Positions 1-7,241 are shown, numbered from the stretch's first letter. The stretch: DNA of 8,068 nt from CAIZQW01 sp964459675 (GCA_964459675.1 CAYWNP010000106.1:1-8068); one strand, 5' to 3'. Notes: a model not told the origin generated them from the letters alone. Numbers and translations: made by a program.

Positions 1-1831
1 AGACATGTTCCCAGGCGAGGGTGTTGTCGGGATGTTCCGCGACCTGCAGGAGGTGGAGCAGTGCAGTGACAACAGGCGTGTCGCTAATGGCGCTTTCACC
101 TTCCCAGACTGCAGGAATGCCTGCGCGGCGCAATCCCTCTGCAAAGGCCTTGCCATGGTCGTTGGCGCGCACGAGGATCGCGGCGCTCAGGCCACGCGTC
201 CACGGCTGAATCTCATGAAGCTGGACGCAGGTTGCTTCGATGTAAGGATCGACCGCGCGCTCGTCATTGGCGCTCTCCTTCTCTCGCATGCGAGCGATCT
301 GCACAAAACCATCCGGCTGCTTGGAGACATGTGTGCGCCAGAGACTCTGCCACTTCGCACCGGCGTCGTTGGCCGATCCAGCGAGAAAACTACGAAGCCT
401 TTCGCCGTCAAAGATTCGGTTCACGGCTTCGGCGATCTGCGGACAATACCGATACGAGGTGTCCAGATCCGCAAGTTCATAGTTACCGGTGTTGGCCTCC
501 TGCTCGAAGATCGCAACATCGCCACCGCGCCAGCCATAGATGGCCTGCTTCATATCGCCCACAATGAAGAGGGAGTGGTCGGGCTGGTCCGACTGAAGGG
601 CTTCGTCAACCAAGTTTCGAATAGCGTTCCACTGCGCATGGGAGGTATCTTGAAACTCATCCAAGGCCCAGTGGCTGAAACGGCTGTCAAAGCGGTACTC
701 AATATTTTGACGTACAGCTTCATCAAGGCGGGTGATCAGGCGCGGGATGTCGGCGAAGGTCAGGAGTCCCTGATTGCGCGTCTTCTGATGATAGGCTGCC
801 TCGATCTGCGCCATGAGCACATAGATTCCTTGCGTGGTCTGGCAACGCGCATGGAGAACGAGTCCGTAGAGCGTTTCAATGGCATCCCGGATGAGCTTCG
901 CCTCCCGGCCTGTGAAGCAACGTTCCAGGCGATAATACTTAATCACCAGCGAGGGCTCGTCCGGGCTATACGCATTCAGGACGTTCTTGATCCCTGCTCC
1001 GAGCCCGGAGGGTATAACAGTGTTGAAGGTGCGGACAAAGTCGCAGAACTGATCCCACATCGTAGCCTCTTTACCTTCGCCCCAGCCGGAACGGATCTCA
1101 TCGCGCAGATGGTCCGCGAGGATGCCGAGGGCGTTGCGGTCCGACCGTCCCGGGGACAACGGGAAGGGCGAGCCGTCAGGCCAGATGATCCGGGGGTCAC
1201 CCCAAGCCTCCTGAACCGGGCAGTCGAGCAAGATGTCATGCCAGTTGTCGAGGAAGGCTGCGAGTTTTTCAGCAAACGATTTGGTCTCGCGGCCAAAGGT
1301 GGCCAGGCGGAACGCGTCGAAAAAGAGCTGGCTCTGCTGGCTGGTTGCGGCGCGACTCAGGACCGCGTGGATCGCCGCGTTCTTTTCGCGTTGGATGCGG
1401 TAGTCCTCCATGATCGTCATCTGTCCCTGAAGTCCGAGCTCCAGCGGAAAAGCCTGAACGATGCGAGTCATGAAGCTGTCGATCGTGCCGATCAAGCTGG
1501 CGTGCTGGGTCGCGATCAGTTTACGCAGGAGACTGACAAACGTTTCTCTGGAGATCGAGGGTCCGTAGGTTTTGTGGAGGACCTGGGCCTGTGCGGGGTC
1601 GAGCTCTTGAAAGAGATGGTCGGACTCTTCCCGGGCATACGCATCGGAAGAGGATGCCCTGGCGAGGCGTTCGGCGATCTTGTTGAAGATTTCACCTGCT
1701 GCCGCGCGTGAGAAGGTGAGGGCGACGACATGGTGCGGCTCGACATTCAAGAGCAAGAGACGGATCATGCGTGTGGCCAGCGCAAAGGTCTTGCCTGTTC
1801 CTGCGGAGGCTCTGATCAGCGTGTTCTTCAT
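1..1831 (-). CDS. AddA/RecB-type UvrD superfamily 1 helicase (C-terminus beyond window)
   Basis: ATP-dependent DNA helicase, expected to pair with the nuclease subunit encoded just upstream for resection of double-strand breaks. My minus-strand translation from the ATG at 1831 stays open for 610 codons to the window edge. Visible SF1A motifs: Walker A (ASAGTGKT, residues 8-15), motif Ia (VVALTFSRAAAGEI, 35-48), motif Ib (IGTIDSF, 114-120), motif II (DEFQDTS, 391-397), motif III (FIVGDMKQAIYGWRGGD, 422-438), motif IV (DTSYRYCPQI, 457-466) and AILVRAN (551-557). The later helicase motifs and any C-terminal nuclease domain lie off the left edge. The Walker A begins only eight residues from the start, so the N-terminal Q-motif segment usual in UvrD and AddA is missing; RecB-like proteins begin this way. 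The ATG overlaps the upstream stop as ATGA, which implies translational coupling. Family assignment is firm; AddA rather than RecB is inferred from the AddB-like neighbour. Confidence 0.93.
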   Translation of the reverse strand, partial: MKNTLIRASAGTGKTFALATRMIRLLLLNVEPHHVVALTFSRAAAGEIFNKIAERLARASSSDAYAREESDHLFQELDPAQAQVLHKTYGPSISRETFVSLLRKLIATQHASLIGTIDSFMTRIVQAFPLELGLQGQMTIMEDYRIQREKNAAIHAVLSRAATSQQSQLFFDAFRLATFGRETKSFAEKLAAFLDNWHDILLDCPVQEAWGDPRIIWPDGSPFPLSPGRSDRNALGILADHLRDEIRSGWGEGKEATMWDQFCDFVRTFNTVIPSGLGAGIKNVLNAYSPDEPSLVIKYYRLERCFTGREAKLIRDAIETLYGLVLHARCQTTQGIYVLMAQIEAAYHQKTRNQGLLTFADIPRLITRLDEAVRQNIEYRFDSRFSHWALDEFQDTSHAQWNAIRNLVDEALQSDQPDHSLFIVGDMKQAIYGWRGGDVAIFEQEANTGNYELADLDTSYRYCPQIAEAVNRIFDGERLRSFLAGSANDAGAKWQSLWRTHVSKQPDGFVQIARMREKESANDERAVDPYIEATCVQLHEIQPWTRGLSAAILVRANDHGKAFAEGLRRAGIPAVWEGESAISDTPVVTALLHLLQVAEHPDNTLAWEHV

Positions 1832-4740
1832 GGCTGACCTCCCTTCGCAAGACGGGCCTTCTGGTCTTCAAGCCAGGCTGCTGAGATGCTCTGTTCAGGG
1901 GACTCCAGGATGAGGGAGGCAAAATCATAATCCCAGACATTTTTGGGAGAAGGCGGCCAGTAGAGTCCGGCGCGAAGGCCTTTGACTGCGTGCTCAAGCG
2001 ACTGAAAGATCGAATCGCGATAGCCAGTGAAATCCCAGGTGACACAGCACGTCTCCTCTGCGGTTTCACCGAGCACGAAGTAACCGCACTCCACGCGGGC
2101 GTCGTGGGGCACAAGCCCGCTTGCCTGAGCCATCAGCAGATAGAGCGGCAATTGCAGATCGGTCCAGACGCGTTGCTTCGCCGCAAAGTCAAATGCTTCA
2201 AACCCACGCCCCACTGCAAAAGCAATATCCGCGGCGCTGGAGGAGGCGAAGCGGGCGATTCCCTCCTGCTGACCGAGCTTGTCCCACGTCTTGTAGTCCA
2301 GCAGCGTCCACGTGTCGGTCTCCTTGCAATAGTCGATACGGTCCGCGCGACCGGTGATTGAAAAGTCCTTGAGTGCGAGCTTGAGCGGCACCTCAATCTT
2401 TTTGATCTCGCGGCCGTTGCGTCGCAGCTCTGCCTGCGTGGCAGCGAAGAAGCGCAAGCGTTCGCAGGCGGAGAGCGCCTGAAGGTGGATGACAGCAGGC
2501 AGGTCCGCGCCATATTGCTTTCGAACATCAGTCCAGACCTCCGCCTCCAAAAAGGCTGCGATGGCCGCCGCATCGATCGCGTCCTTGAGCGTGGAATCTC
2601 CGAAGCGTTCCAAGGCGTTATGGCAGAGATTGCCGAAGGTCATGGCATCCATCTCCGCCGTGCGGTCATCACAGGGCTTCATGCGCAACACGTGGCTGAG
2701 GTAGAAGGTAAAGGGACAGGCCAGATAGGCTTTAAAGGATGTGGCCGAAAGCGTCTCCAGGGCTTTCCGTGGAAGGGGCAAGGCCAGACGCCAGGCATCG
2801 GGAAGCGACCGAGGATGGCCTGTCGCGGAAGTTTCGGCATCGCGGAAGAGCGCCTTGGCGCGGCGGGCAAGGGTCGACTCATCGCAGAGGAAGAGCAAGC
2901 GGGAGGGCTTGCGGACATCGTTGCGACTCGAGACGCGCTCCAGGGTGAGGCGCACGGCGTGGGGCGCACGGGATGTGAGCAGCGCTTGAAGCAGATAGGT
3001 ATCGCGAGCGGCCCGGCGATCATTGCAGGTGAGTCCGAGCCCCTTGCGAAGCTTGTCGGGCAGAAAGGCGTGGCCCACGACAGCATCAGGAACGCACCCC
3101 TCGTTGAAGCCCGTGATGACCAGCTCCTGCGCTGGGCTCCACGGGAGTTCCAGCCAGCCCTCGCTCAAGAGCACGTCAGGATCATCGGGTTCAAGCTGAT
3201 AGGTCGCCTTCGAGAGTAGCGACTCGACGAGCTGTGACTGCTGGATCTCATCAAGGGTTTCCATGACAAGCGGCGAGGTGAAGGCCTGAAAGACTTCTTG
3301 AGCGGCAGTCGCGGCTGCGGCCAGTTCGCGGTCACCAGGTTTGGTCTCCTCCATGGTGCGGGACTGGAAGATCGTCTGCAGCATGGCAGTCAAGTGGAGC
3401 AGACGGGAACGGCCTTTGGGGTCCAGCAGGTCGCGCACGGCCTCGAGAGCCAGGCGCAGATGGGTCCATCTGCGTTTGGCGTTCGCGGAATACGCCTCAT
3501 CTTCACACGCCTGAGCCGAGAAGCGGAAGATCTCCTCCAACGTCTGCGGCAGGTGGTTGTTCTGGAGTTCATCCAAGGCGCGCAGAATGTCGGTATAGGA
3601 AAAATCCGGGCGCAATGCAAAGCGATTTTCAAGCCAGCACAAGACATCCGCCTCCCGCAAAAAGGCGGCCAGCACGGTAAAGCGCGGCTGACTGCAGAGC
3701 CGTTCGAGCTGGTGGATCAAGCGACCCAGAGACGAGGTCGAGAGCGGATAGGCCGCAGGATTATGAAGGCGAAGGCCGAGGGAGAGAAAGGCTGATTGCA
3801 GTTCGCTGAAGAGCGTCTCGTCCGCCAAGCCTAGCGAGGGGACCTCCTCTGAAAGCGGGACTTGAGCAAATGATCGGGCCACGAGACGGGCCTGCTCGGC
3901 ACTGTTCGCCGCCAGCAGGATATCCTCGTCCTGCAGTGGCAAAAGCGGCGCGTGTTCGCCAAGCCACTGGCTGGGTTCGGGACGTCCCCAGCGATCAAAG
4001 CACGAGGCCTGTGCGGGTTCGGCGTGGATCAAGACTGTCACAGGACAAACGGCGCCGAGCTTTTCCAGGACGGGGTAAAGTGCGGGCTGGGCATCGGCCA
4101 AGCTAGGCAGGATGATGCGTTCAATACCCGCCGGGCATAGCGGGCGGGCAACAGCCTGTTTCCGCAGGAGCGAGGCGGGAGTGCGGCCCTTTTCCTTCAG
4201 TAGAGAAAAGAAACGCCGCTCGACTTCCGCCAAGTCGCGCCAACGATCTACCTCGATATCCAAGGTTTCGTCCGCGAGGATCGCGGCAATCGAACCTGCG
4301 ACATCCTCCATGGTCAGGGCGTTTTCCTGAAGCATGGACCAAAGATCATTCAACTGACCGGCTACACCGAGGGCCCAGGAAAAGGATTTTTGACCAGGCC
4401 TGCCTTTTTCCGGGAAGAGGTTTGGAAATGTTCCCAAGTCAAGGGCCATGAGGAGGTGACTCAAGCACGCGAGGGTCTCCGCAGGCGTGGCGACAGGGAG
4501 ATTCGGCTGCTCTGCCGGGAGGATCATCTGAGGCGGGAGGCGGATCATGGGCGGGAGGCAGCCGCCGGTCTGTTCAGCCAATGCGAGGCGCAGGCGGCGC
4601 CCCGCCTGTCGAGTGGGCACGATGACGAGGAGATGCGCCAGGGACTTGACACCCGAGGGCGTTGTGCGGACCTCTCCCCCCAGCCAAGCGGTGACAGCCT
4701 TGACTAACGGGTTGCGGGGGTTTAGAAAAATGGGGTCCAT
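1828..4740 (-). CDS. AddB-type PD-(D/E)XK nuclease (helicase-exonuclease subunit B)
   Basis: Predicted subunit of a two-protein AddAB-like complex: an inactive helicase-like N-terminal part plus a C-terminal RecB-family nuclease that cuts DNA strands at processed break ends. The 970-residue length is near the usual AddB range. The N-terminal region carries the AddB-like VIVPTRQAGRRLRLAL stretch (about residues 39-54) but no Walker A. The nuclease domain starts near residue 665 (SATSFKAYLACPF). It has H707 in FGNLCHNALERF, D800 in GRADRID, D815 and K817 in LLDYKT, and Q863/Y867 in QLPLY, so the catalytic set is complete. Of the four cysteines that hold the 4Fe-4S cluster in Bacillus AddB, only the first (C675) has a counterpart; the C-terminal C-x2-C-x5-C group is absent. 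The ATG at 4740 is preferred over a TTG one codon earlier because of the ribosome binding site at 4748-4752. The stop overlaps the helicase start by 4 bp. Confidence 0.93.
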   Translation of the reverse strand: MDPIFLNPRNPLVKAVTAWLGGEVRTTPSGVKSLAHLLVIVPTRQAGRRLRLALAEQTGGCLPPMIRLPPQMILPAEQPNLPVATPAETLACLSHLLMALDLGTFPNLFPEKGRPGQKSFSWALGVAGQLNDLWSMLQENALTMEDVAGSIAAILADETLDIEVDRWRDLAEVERRFFSLLKEKGRTPASLLRKQAVARPLCPAGIERIILPSLADAQPALYPVLEKLGAVCPVTVLIHAEPAQASCFDRWGRPEPSQWLGEHAPLLPLQDEDILLAANSAEQARLVARSFAQVPLSEEVPSLGLADETLFSELQSAFLSLGLRLHNPAAYPLSTSSLGRLIHQLERLCSQPRFTVLAAFLREADVLCWLENRFALRPDFSYTDILRALDELQNNHLPQTLEEIFRFSAQACEDEAYSANAKRRWTHLRLALEAVRDLLDPKGRSRLLHLTAMLQTIFQSRTMEETKPGDRELAAAATAAQEVFQAFTSPLVMETLDEIQQSQLVESLLSKATYQLEPDDPDVLLSEGWLELPWSPAQELVITGFNEGCVPDAVVGHAFLPDKLRKGLGLTCNDRRAARDTYLLQALLTSRAPHAVRLTLERVSSRNDVRKPSRLLFLCDESTLARRAKALFRDAETSATGHPRSLPDAWRLALPLPRKALETLSATSFKAYLACPFTFYLSHVLRMKPCDDRTAEMDAMTFGNLCHNALERFGDSTLKDAIDAAAIAAFLEAEVWTDVRKQYGADLPAVIHLQALSACERLRFFAATQAELRRNGREIKKIEVPLKLALKDFSITGRADRIDYCKETDTWTLLDYKTWDKLGQQEGIARFASSSAADIAFAVGRGFEAFDFAAKQRVWTDLQLPLYLLMAQASGLVPHDARVECGYFVLGETAEETCCVTWDFTGYRDSIFQSLEHAVKGLRAGLYWPPSPKNVWDYDFASLILESPEQSISAAWLEDQKARLAKGGQP

Positions 4741-4747
4741 CAAAAAA

Positions 4748-4752
4748 CTCCT
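4748..4752 (-). promoter_or_regulatory. Ribosome binding site of the AddB-type gene
   Basis: On the minus strand AGGAG stands 7 nt before the ATG at 4740 and only 4 nt before the in-frame TTG at 4743. Normal spacing therefore selects the ATG. A TAAAAT that could serve as a -10 box lies at 4785-4790 on the same strand, but no convincing -35 box is found 16-18 nt upstream, so the promoter itself is unproven. Confidence 0.7.
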
Positions 4753-4770
4753 GGGGCGGGGTTCAAGAAT

Positions 4771-4909
4771 TGCGTTATTGCGTTATTTTACCCTAATTTC
4801 ACTACGAAGGGCACGAAGTTTTTTGCGACGTAAGGACAAAAGGACAGAAGGACGAAAGAGCATAACTTTAGTACTTTAGAACTCTCGAACTTTAGAACTG
4901 ACTTCTGAC
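4771..4909. repeat. Cluster of four or five short degenerate tandem repeats
   Basis: Reading the plus strand, the gap holds GCGTTATT twice in tandem (4772-4787), ACGAAG twice with a 9-nt period (4804-4818), AAGGACA/G three times with an 8-nt period (4832-4854), ACTTTAGAACT twice with a 16-nt period (4873-4883 and 4889-4899) plus a partial ACTTTAG (4865-4871), and GACTTCTGAC (4900-4909). The last is the reverse complement of the GTCAGAAG-type repeat found after queC. The cluster begins inside the 3' end of the DUF1080 gene and reaches to just before the AddB-type gene. Its role is unknown; short tandem arrays of this sort look like dispersed intergenic repeats. No coding region is seen between 4744 and 4875. 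Confidence 0.75.
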
Positions 4910-5511
4910 ACCGTCAGGTTGCGCCAGAGGGCGTGGGTTTCGTAGGTGGCGAGGCCGAAGGGCAGGCATTTATCAATATCACTCCCGGCGCGCAAGGAGA
5001 AGCGCGAGCTCTTCTCAAACGGCACCTTGGCCGCATAGAGCGTGTCGTTAAGGGTGACCTCCAGGAGGCCGGGCGTGACACGGACGCACAAGGTGTACCA
5101 GATGTTGTTGGTCAGAGCCACGCCTGAGGAGTGGGGGTTTTCAGAGGCGTCCATATAGTCAACAGAGGAGATGCCGCAGAGTCCCCCACCCCAGCCGCCG
5201 ATGACCACGGTGCAGGCATTCGACTCGACTGGGAGGGTCAGGGCGACAAAGAAGTCGGAACCCTCCTTGCGCATCGCCTCCATCTTCACCTCGTACGACA
5301 TCGCGGGAAATTTGTTGGTATAGACGATACCCGAGAGGGGTTTGCCGATACCACAGGAGACCACGCCGTTTGACAGCGCCTCGACCGGACCATTGCCCGA
5401 GATGTTCGCACGCTTCCAGCCCGAGAGATCCTTGCCATTGAAGAGCGCGCGCGTCTCCGCCTGCAGCGAGAGTGCGCTGAACAAAACAAGTGTGAAAGCG
5501 AGTGTTTTCAT
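4876..5511 (-). CDS. Secreted DUF1080 (3-keto-disaccharide hydrolase-like) protein
   Basis: Predicted exported protein of the DUF1080 family, a concanavalin-like fold linked to carbohydrate turnover; several members act on 3-keto-glycosides, others have no assigned activity. Length is 211 residues. Residues 1-18 form a signal peptide (MK, a hydrophobic stretch, then SLQA before the likely cleavage). The family hallmark LFNGKDLSGW is at 23-32. The middle has DFFVALTLP (86-94), GGWGGG (105-110) and MDASENP (120-126), a pattern seen in Planctomycetota and Verrucomicrobiota members. The last ten or so residues (SEVSSKVREF) are encoded by the short repeats at the gene end and so are probably not part of the fold. 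The ATG at 5511 is supported by the signal peptide. No Shine-Dalgarno is visible, and a TATAAT box sits only 9 nt upstream. It is on the same strand as the helicase-nuclease genes, 135 nt upstream of them; no functional link is implied. Confidence 0.88.
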   Translation of the reverse strand: MKTLAFTLVLFSALSLQAETRALFNGKDLSGWKRANISGNGPVEALSNGVVSCGIGKPLSGIVYTNKFPAMSYEVKMEAMRKEGSDFFVALTLPVESNACTVVIGGWGGGLCGISSVDYMDASENPHSSGVALTNNIWYTLCVRVTPGLLEVTLNDTLYAAKVPFEKSSRFSLRAGSDIDKCLPFGLATYETHALWRNLTVSEVSSKVREF

Positions 5512-5520
5512 GGATGCGCC

Positions 5521-5526
5521 ATTATA
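5521..5526 (-). promoter_or_regulatory. Consensus -10 box (TATAAT) of the DUF1080 gene
   Basis: A perfect TATAAT on the minus strand ends 9 nt before the ATG at 5511. Transcription starting about 7 nt downstream would leave a 5' leader of only a few bases. No purine-rich ribosome binding site lies between them, and hexamers 16-18 nt upstream match TTGACA poorly. It may be a promoter for a near-leaderless mRNA, or a chance match. Confidence 0.4.
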
Positions 5527-5577
5527 GCATGTTGAGGCAGGGAGAACTGATGCACCTTCTGGAGTCTAGCGTCATTA

Positions 5578-6099
5578 TTAGCGAGGAACAAGACCCAGGA
5601 GGAGCGTTTCAATGTGAACACGCGTCTGCTCAGGCAATGTTTGAAGGAGTGTGCGTAATTCGATCATGTCAAAAAGATTGTTTTCAATCATGACCTTCAC
5701 AAAAGAAAGGTCTTTGTCACGAGCAGCGGCAAGTTTACTGATAGCAATATCAACAGGGGCTAGGCAGAGCCCAACGACACCGTGTGTCATGGGTGTTTCA
5801 AGCCTTACCAATCGTTGTTGCCAGCCCTTTGCCAAGGTCACCGTTTCATCTGTAATGCCATGCGCATAGTATCCATGTGTCTCATGAAAAGGAGAGAGCT
5901 CCCCAATCGTGCCATCAATGAGGTCTGTCTTTTCAGGCGCGTTTATCGGAAACGCATCGGCCTCAATAGAACGGCAAAGCTCTTCAGGCGGAGTTACGTA
6001 TTGCCCTAAAATAGCCTGACTTCCAAAGATGACGATCTCTCGTTCATCCGTGATCGCCCCTGAGGCGCGAAGAATATGTTCCAGATGACTACGTTTCAT
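5578..6099 (-). CDS. DUF6036-type nucleotidyltransferase, putative toxin-antitoxin component
   Basis: A 173-residue protein of the nucleotidyltransferase superfamily, resembling DUF6036 and AbiEii-like proteins; the substrate is unknown. The start MKRSHLEHILRASGAIT matches the family N-terminus as I know it. The nucleotidyltransferase GS signature is in IVIFGSQAILG (G26, S27), with acidic positions in SIEADAFP (E46, D48) that could bind metal, then DLIDGTIGELSPFHETHGYY (59-78). The C-terminal part has APVDIAISKLAAARDKD (114-130), the helix that follows the catalytic fold in AbiEii-like enzymes. I choose the ATG at 6099 because it opens the conserved N-terminus; an in-frame GTG at 6150 would add 17 unrelated residues. 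It overlaps the upstream gene by 11 bp and lacks its own Shine-Dalgarno, so it is likely translationally coupled. Being a toxin or antitoxin is inference from gene organisation. Confidence 0.85.
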   Translation of the reverse strand: MKRSHLEHILRASGAITDEREIVIFGSQAILGQYVTPPEELCRSIEADAFPINAPEKTDLIDGTIGELSPFHETHGYYAHGITDETVTLAKGWQQRLVRLETPMTHGVVGLCLAPVDIAISKLAAARDKDLSFVKVMIENNLFDMIELRTLLQTLPEQTRVHIETLLLGLVPR

Positions 6100-6406
6100 G
6101 ATGACGGAAAGCGCGATGGATGGACCACCGTTCCTGAGGAGTAAGAACACCGCAAAACGGATTATTTTGACGCAGACGATCCCCTTGTTCGGAAAGATCT
6201 AATAAACTTTTCTTAATCTCCTGCCAAGGACGTGAGAGTAGCGTATCCCAAACAATCAATTCTGGAGATGGCACGTTCTTCATCCATCTCTGACAACGTT
6301 CACGGGCTTTTTTTACAGCTTGCCGAGCGGGATCAGCTTCAATATGCTCAACAATTGCAGTGGCATAAGCAAGCCCACGTTTATCTATTGTTTGATGCGA
6401 AATCAT
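6089..6406 (-). CDS. Small partner of the DUF6036 nucleotidyltransferase
   Basis: A 105-residue soluble protein with no signal peptide or membrane segment. The N-terminal half is helical and charged (residues 1-45, LAYATAIVEHIEADPARQAV). The C-terminal half carries LRQNNPFCGVLTPQERWSIHRAF (78-100), a pattern I associate with small proteins encoded just before DUF6036 nucleotidyltransferases. Its stop codon lies inside the first codons of the nucleotidyltransferase gene (11-bp overlap). An AGGA lies 12 nt before the ATG, a rather long spacing. Gene order, size and overlap suggest an antitoxin or regulatory subunit, but no activity can be read from the sequence. The leader is shared with divergent queC, in a 79-bp gap. 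Confidence 0.78.
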   Translation of the reverse strand: MISHQTIDKRGLAYATAIVEHIEADPARQAVKKARERCQRWMKNVPSPELIVWDTLLSRPWQEIKKSLLDLSEQGDRLRQNNPFCGVLTPQERWSIHRAFRHHET

Positions 6407-6471
6407 GTTTATAGCTTATCCTATGTTTCTGATGTAAAACAAGCTCTTTTTTGTTTAAGATTGCACTGGGA

Positions 6472-6478
6472 GAGGTGA
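6472..6478 (+). promoter_or_regulatory. Ribosome binding site of queC
   Basis: GAGGTGA, a good anti-16S match, lies 7 nt before the ATG at 6486 and 10 nt before the next ATG at 6489. This favours one of these two starts over the ATG at 6498. The 79-bp divergent gap (6407-6485) must hold promoters for both directions, but I cannot identify confident -35/-10 pairs. I also see no preQ1 riboswitch in it. Confidence 0.65.
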
Positions 6479-6485
6479 GTTTTGT

Positions 6486-7178
6486 ATGATGGCACGCATG
6501 AATGACTCCCATGAGGACAGAGCCCTTCTGGCGCTGGTGATCTTTTCCGGCGGACAGGACAGCACAACCTGCCTGGCCCTGGCCCAGCGCGAACACGGCA
6601 AGGAGAATGTCGAGTGCATCACATTCTCCTATGGACAGCGCCATGCGCTGGAGGTCGAGGTCGCTCAAAAGATCGCGAAGGAGATGGGGGTCACCCAGCA
6701 TCGCATCGTAAACATCGACGGCTATGCGCAGTTGACGCAAAGTGCGCTCCTCAATCCCGAGATCGCGATTCAAAAGCTCGGCGAGGGATCGGGTCTCCCG
6801 AATACCGTCGTGGACGGACGCAACATGATGTTTCTCCTCATGGCGGCGATTGTCGCCAAGCAGCGCGGTATTCACGACCTCTACACCGGCGTCTGCGAGA
6901 CCGACTCAAGCGGTTATCCCGACTGCCGCGATGCCTTTATCAAGTCTTGCAATGCCACGCTCAACCTTGCGATGGAGTACGACTTCCGCATCCATACTCC
7001 ACTCATGTGGCTGGACAAGGCCCAGACCTGGGCGCTTGCGGATGAACTGGGTATTCTCAACTATATCGAAGAGAACACCCTGACCTGCTACAACGGCATC
7101 GTCGGCAAAGGCTGCGGCACGTGCCCCGCGTGCGTGCTGCGCGCGCGAGGGCTGGATGCGTACAGGGCAGGAAGATAG
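6486..7178 (+). CDS. queC: 7-cyano-7-deazaguanine synthase QueC
   Basis: Converts 7-carboxy-7-deazaguanine, ammonia and ATP to preQ0 in the cytoplasm, the last step of preQ0 synthesis for the tRNA nucleoside queuosine. The 230-residue protein has the ATP pyrophosphatase loop SGGQDSTT (21-28), FSYGQRH (47-53), LPNTVVDGRN (104-113) and GVCETDSSGYPDCRDAFI (135-152). Four zinc-binding cysteines, C201, C210, C213 and C216, have the 9-3-3 spacing known for QueC. One detail: VVDGRN has Asp where the common form is VPGRN. Start at 6486 rests on the ribosome binding site; the next ATG is equally possible. It stands alone: queD, queE and queF are not in the window. The neighbouring nucleotidyltransferase pair is divergent, and the downstream regulator cassette converges on it. 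Function is near certain from the complete motif set. Confidence 0.97.
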   Translation: MMARMNDSHEDRALLALVIFSGGQDSTTCLALAQREHGKENVECITFSYGQRHALEVEVAQKIAKEMGVTQHRIVNIDGYAQLTQSALLNPEIAIQKLGEGSGLPNTVVDGRNMMFLLMAAIVAKQRGIHDLYTGVCETDSSGYPDCRDAFIKSCNATLNLAMEYDFRIHTPLMWLDKAQTWALADELGILNYIEENTLTCYNGIVGKGCGTCPACVLRARGLDAYRAGR

Positions 7179-7198
7179 AAGTCGGAAGTCAGAAGACT
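7178..7198 (+). repeat. Three tandem 7-mers after queC
   Basis: GAAGTCG, GAAGTCA and GAAGACT follow each other directly, the first beginning on the last base of the queC stop codon. The same GTCAGAAG core occurs, oriented downstream of its gene, at the end of the DUF1080 gene (4900-4909, minus strand), so this looks like a dispersed repeat found at gene 3' ends. Function is unknown. Confidence 0.6.
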
Positions 7199-7203
7199 GA
7201 GTC

Positions 7204-7231
7204 CATCCTGAAAATCCTATTCATCCTGTCA
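7204..7231. repeat. 28-bp dispersed repeat, left copy
   Basis: It is built of three roughly 9-nt units of the form (A/C)ATCCTGNN. It matches the copy at 7920-7947 at 26 of 28 positions in the same orientation. The stop of the small ORF at 7242 lies 11 nt away. Together the two copies bracket the winged-helix cassette. Confidence 0.75.
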
Positions 7232-7241
7232 GAAAAATCGG

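Noticed and set aside
5..1711. 568-codon open frame on the plus strand.
   Set aside because: It is codon-aligned antisense to the helicase gene, whose minus-strand translation carries all expected SF1 motifs in order. The plus-strand product has no recognisable domain. Long antisense frames are common opposite GC-rich genes.
2485..3219. 244-codon open frame on the plus strand inside the AddB-type gene.
   Set aside because: It is antisense to the central part of a well-supported 970-residue protein, and no domain or ribosome binding site supports it.
4771..4909. CRISPR array.
   Set aside because: The repeat units are 7-16 nt, of several unrelated kinds and directly adjacent, without constant repeats and unique spacers. 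No cas genes are present.
6407..6485. Possible preQ1 riboswitch before queC.
   Set aside because: The leader is only 79 bp, shared with a divergent gene, and I see neither the pseudoknot-type stem nor the A-rich tail expected of preQ1 aptamers.
6381..6875. 164-codon minus-strand frame across the start of queC.
   Set aside because: It is antisense to the queC ATP-binding region and crosses the divergent promoter gap and the start of the 105-residue gene; no family pattern is seen.
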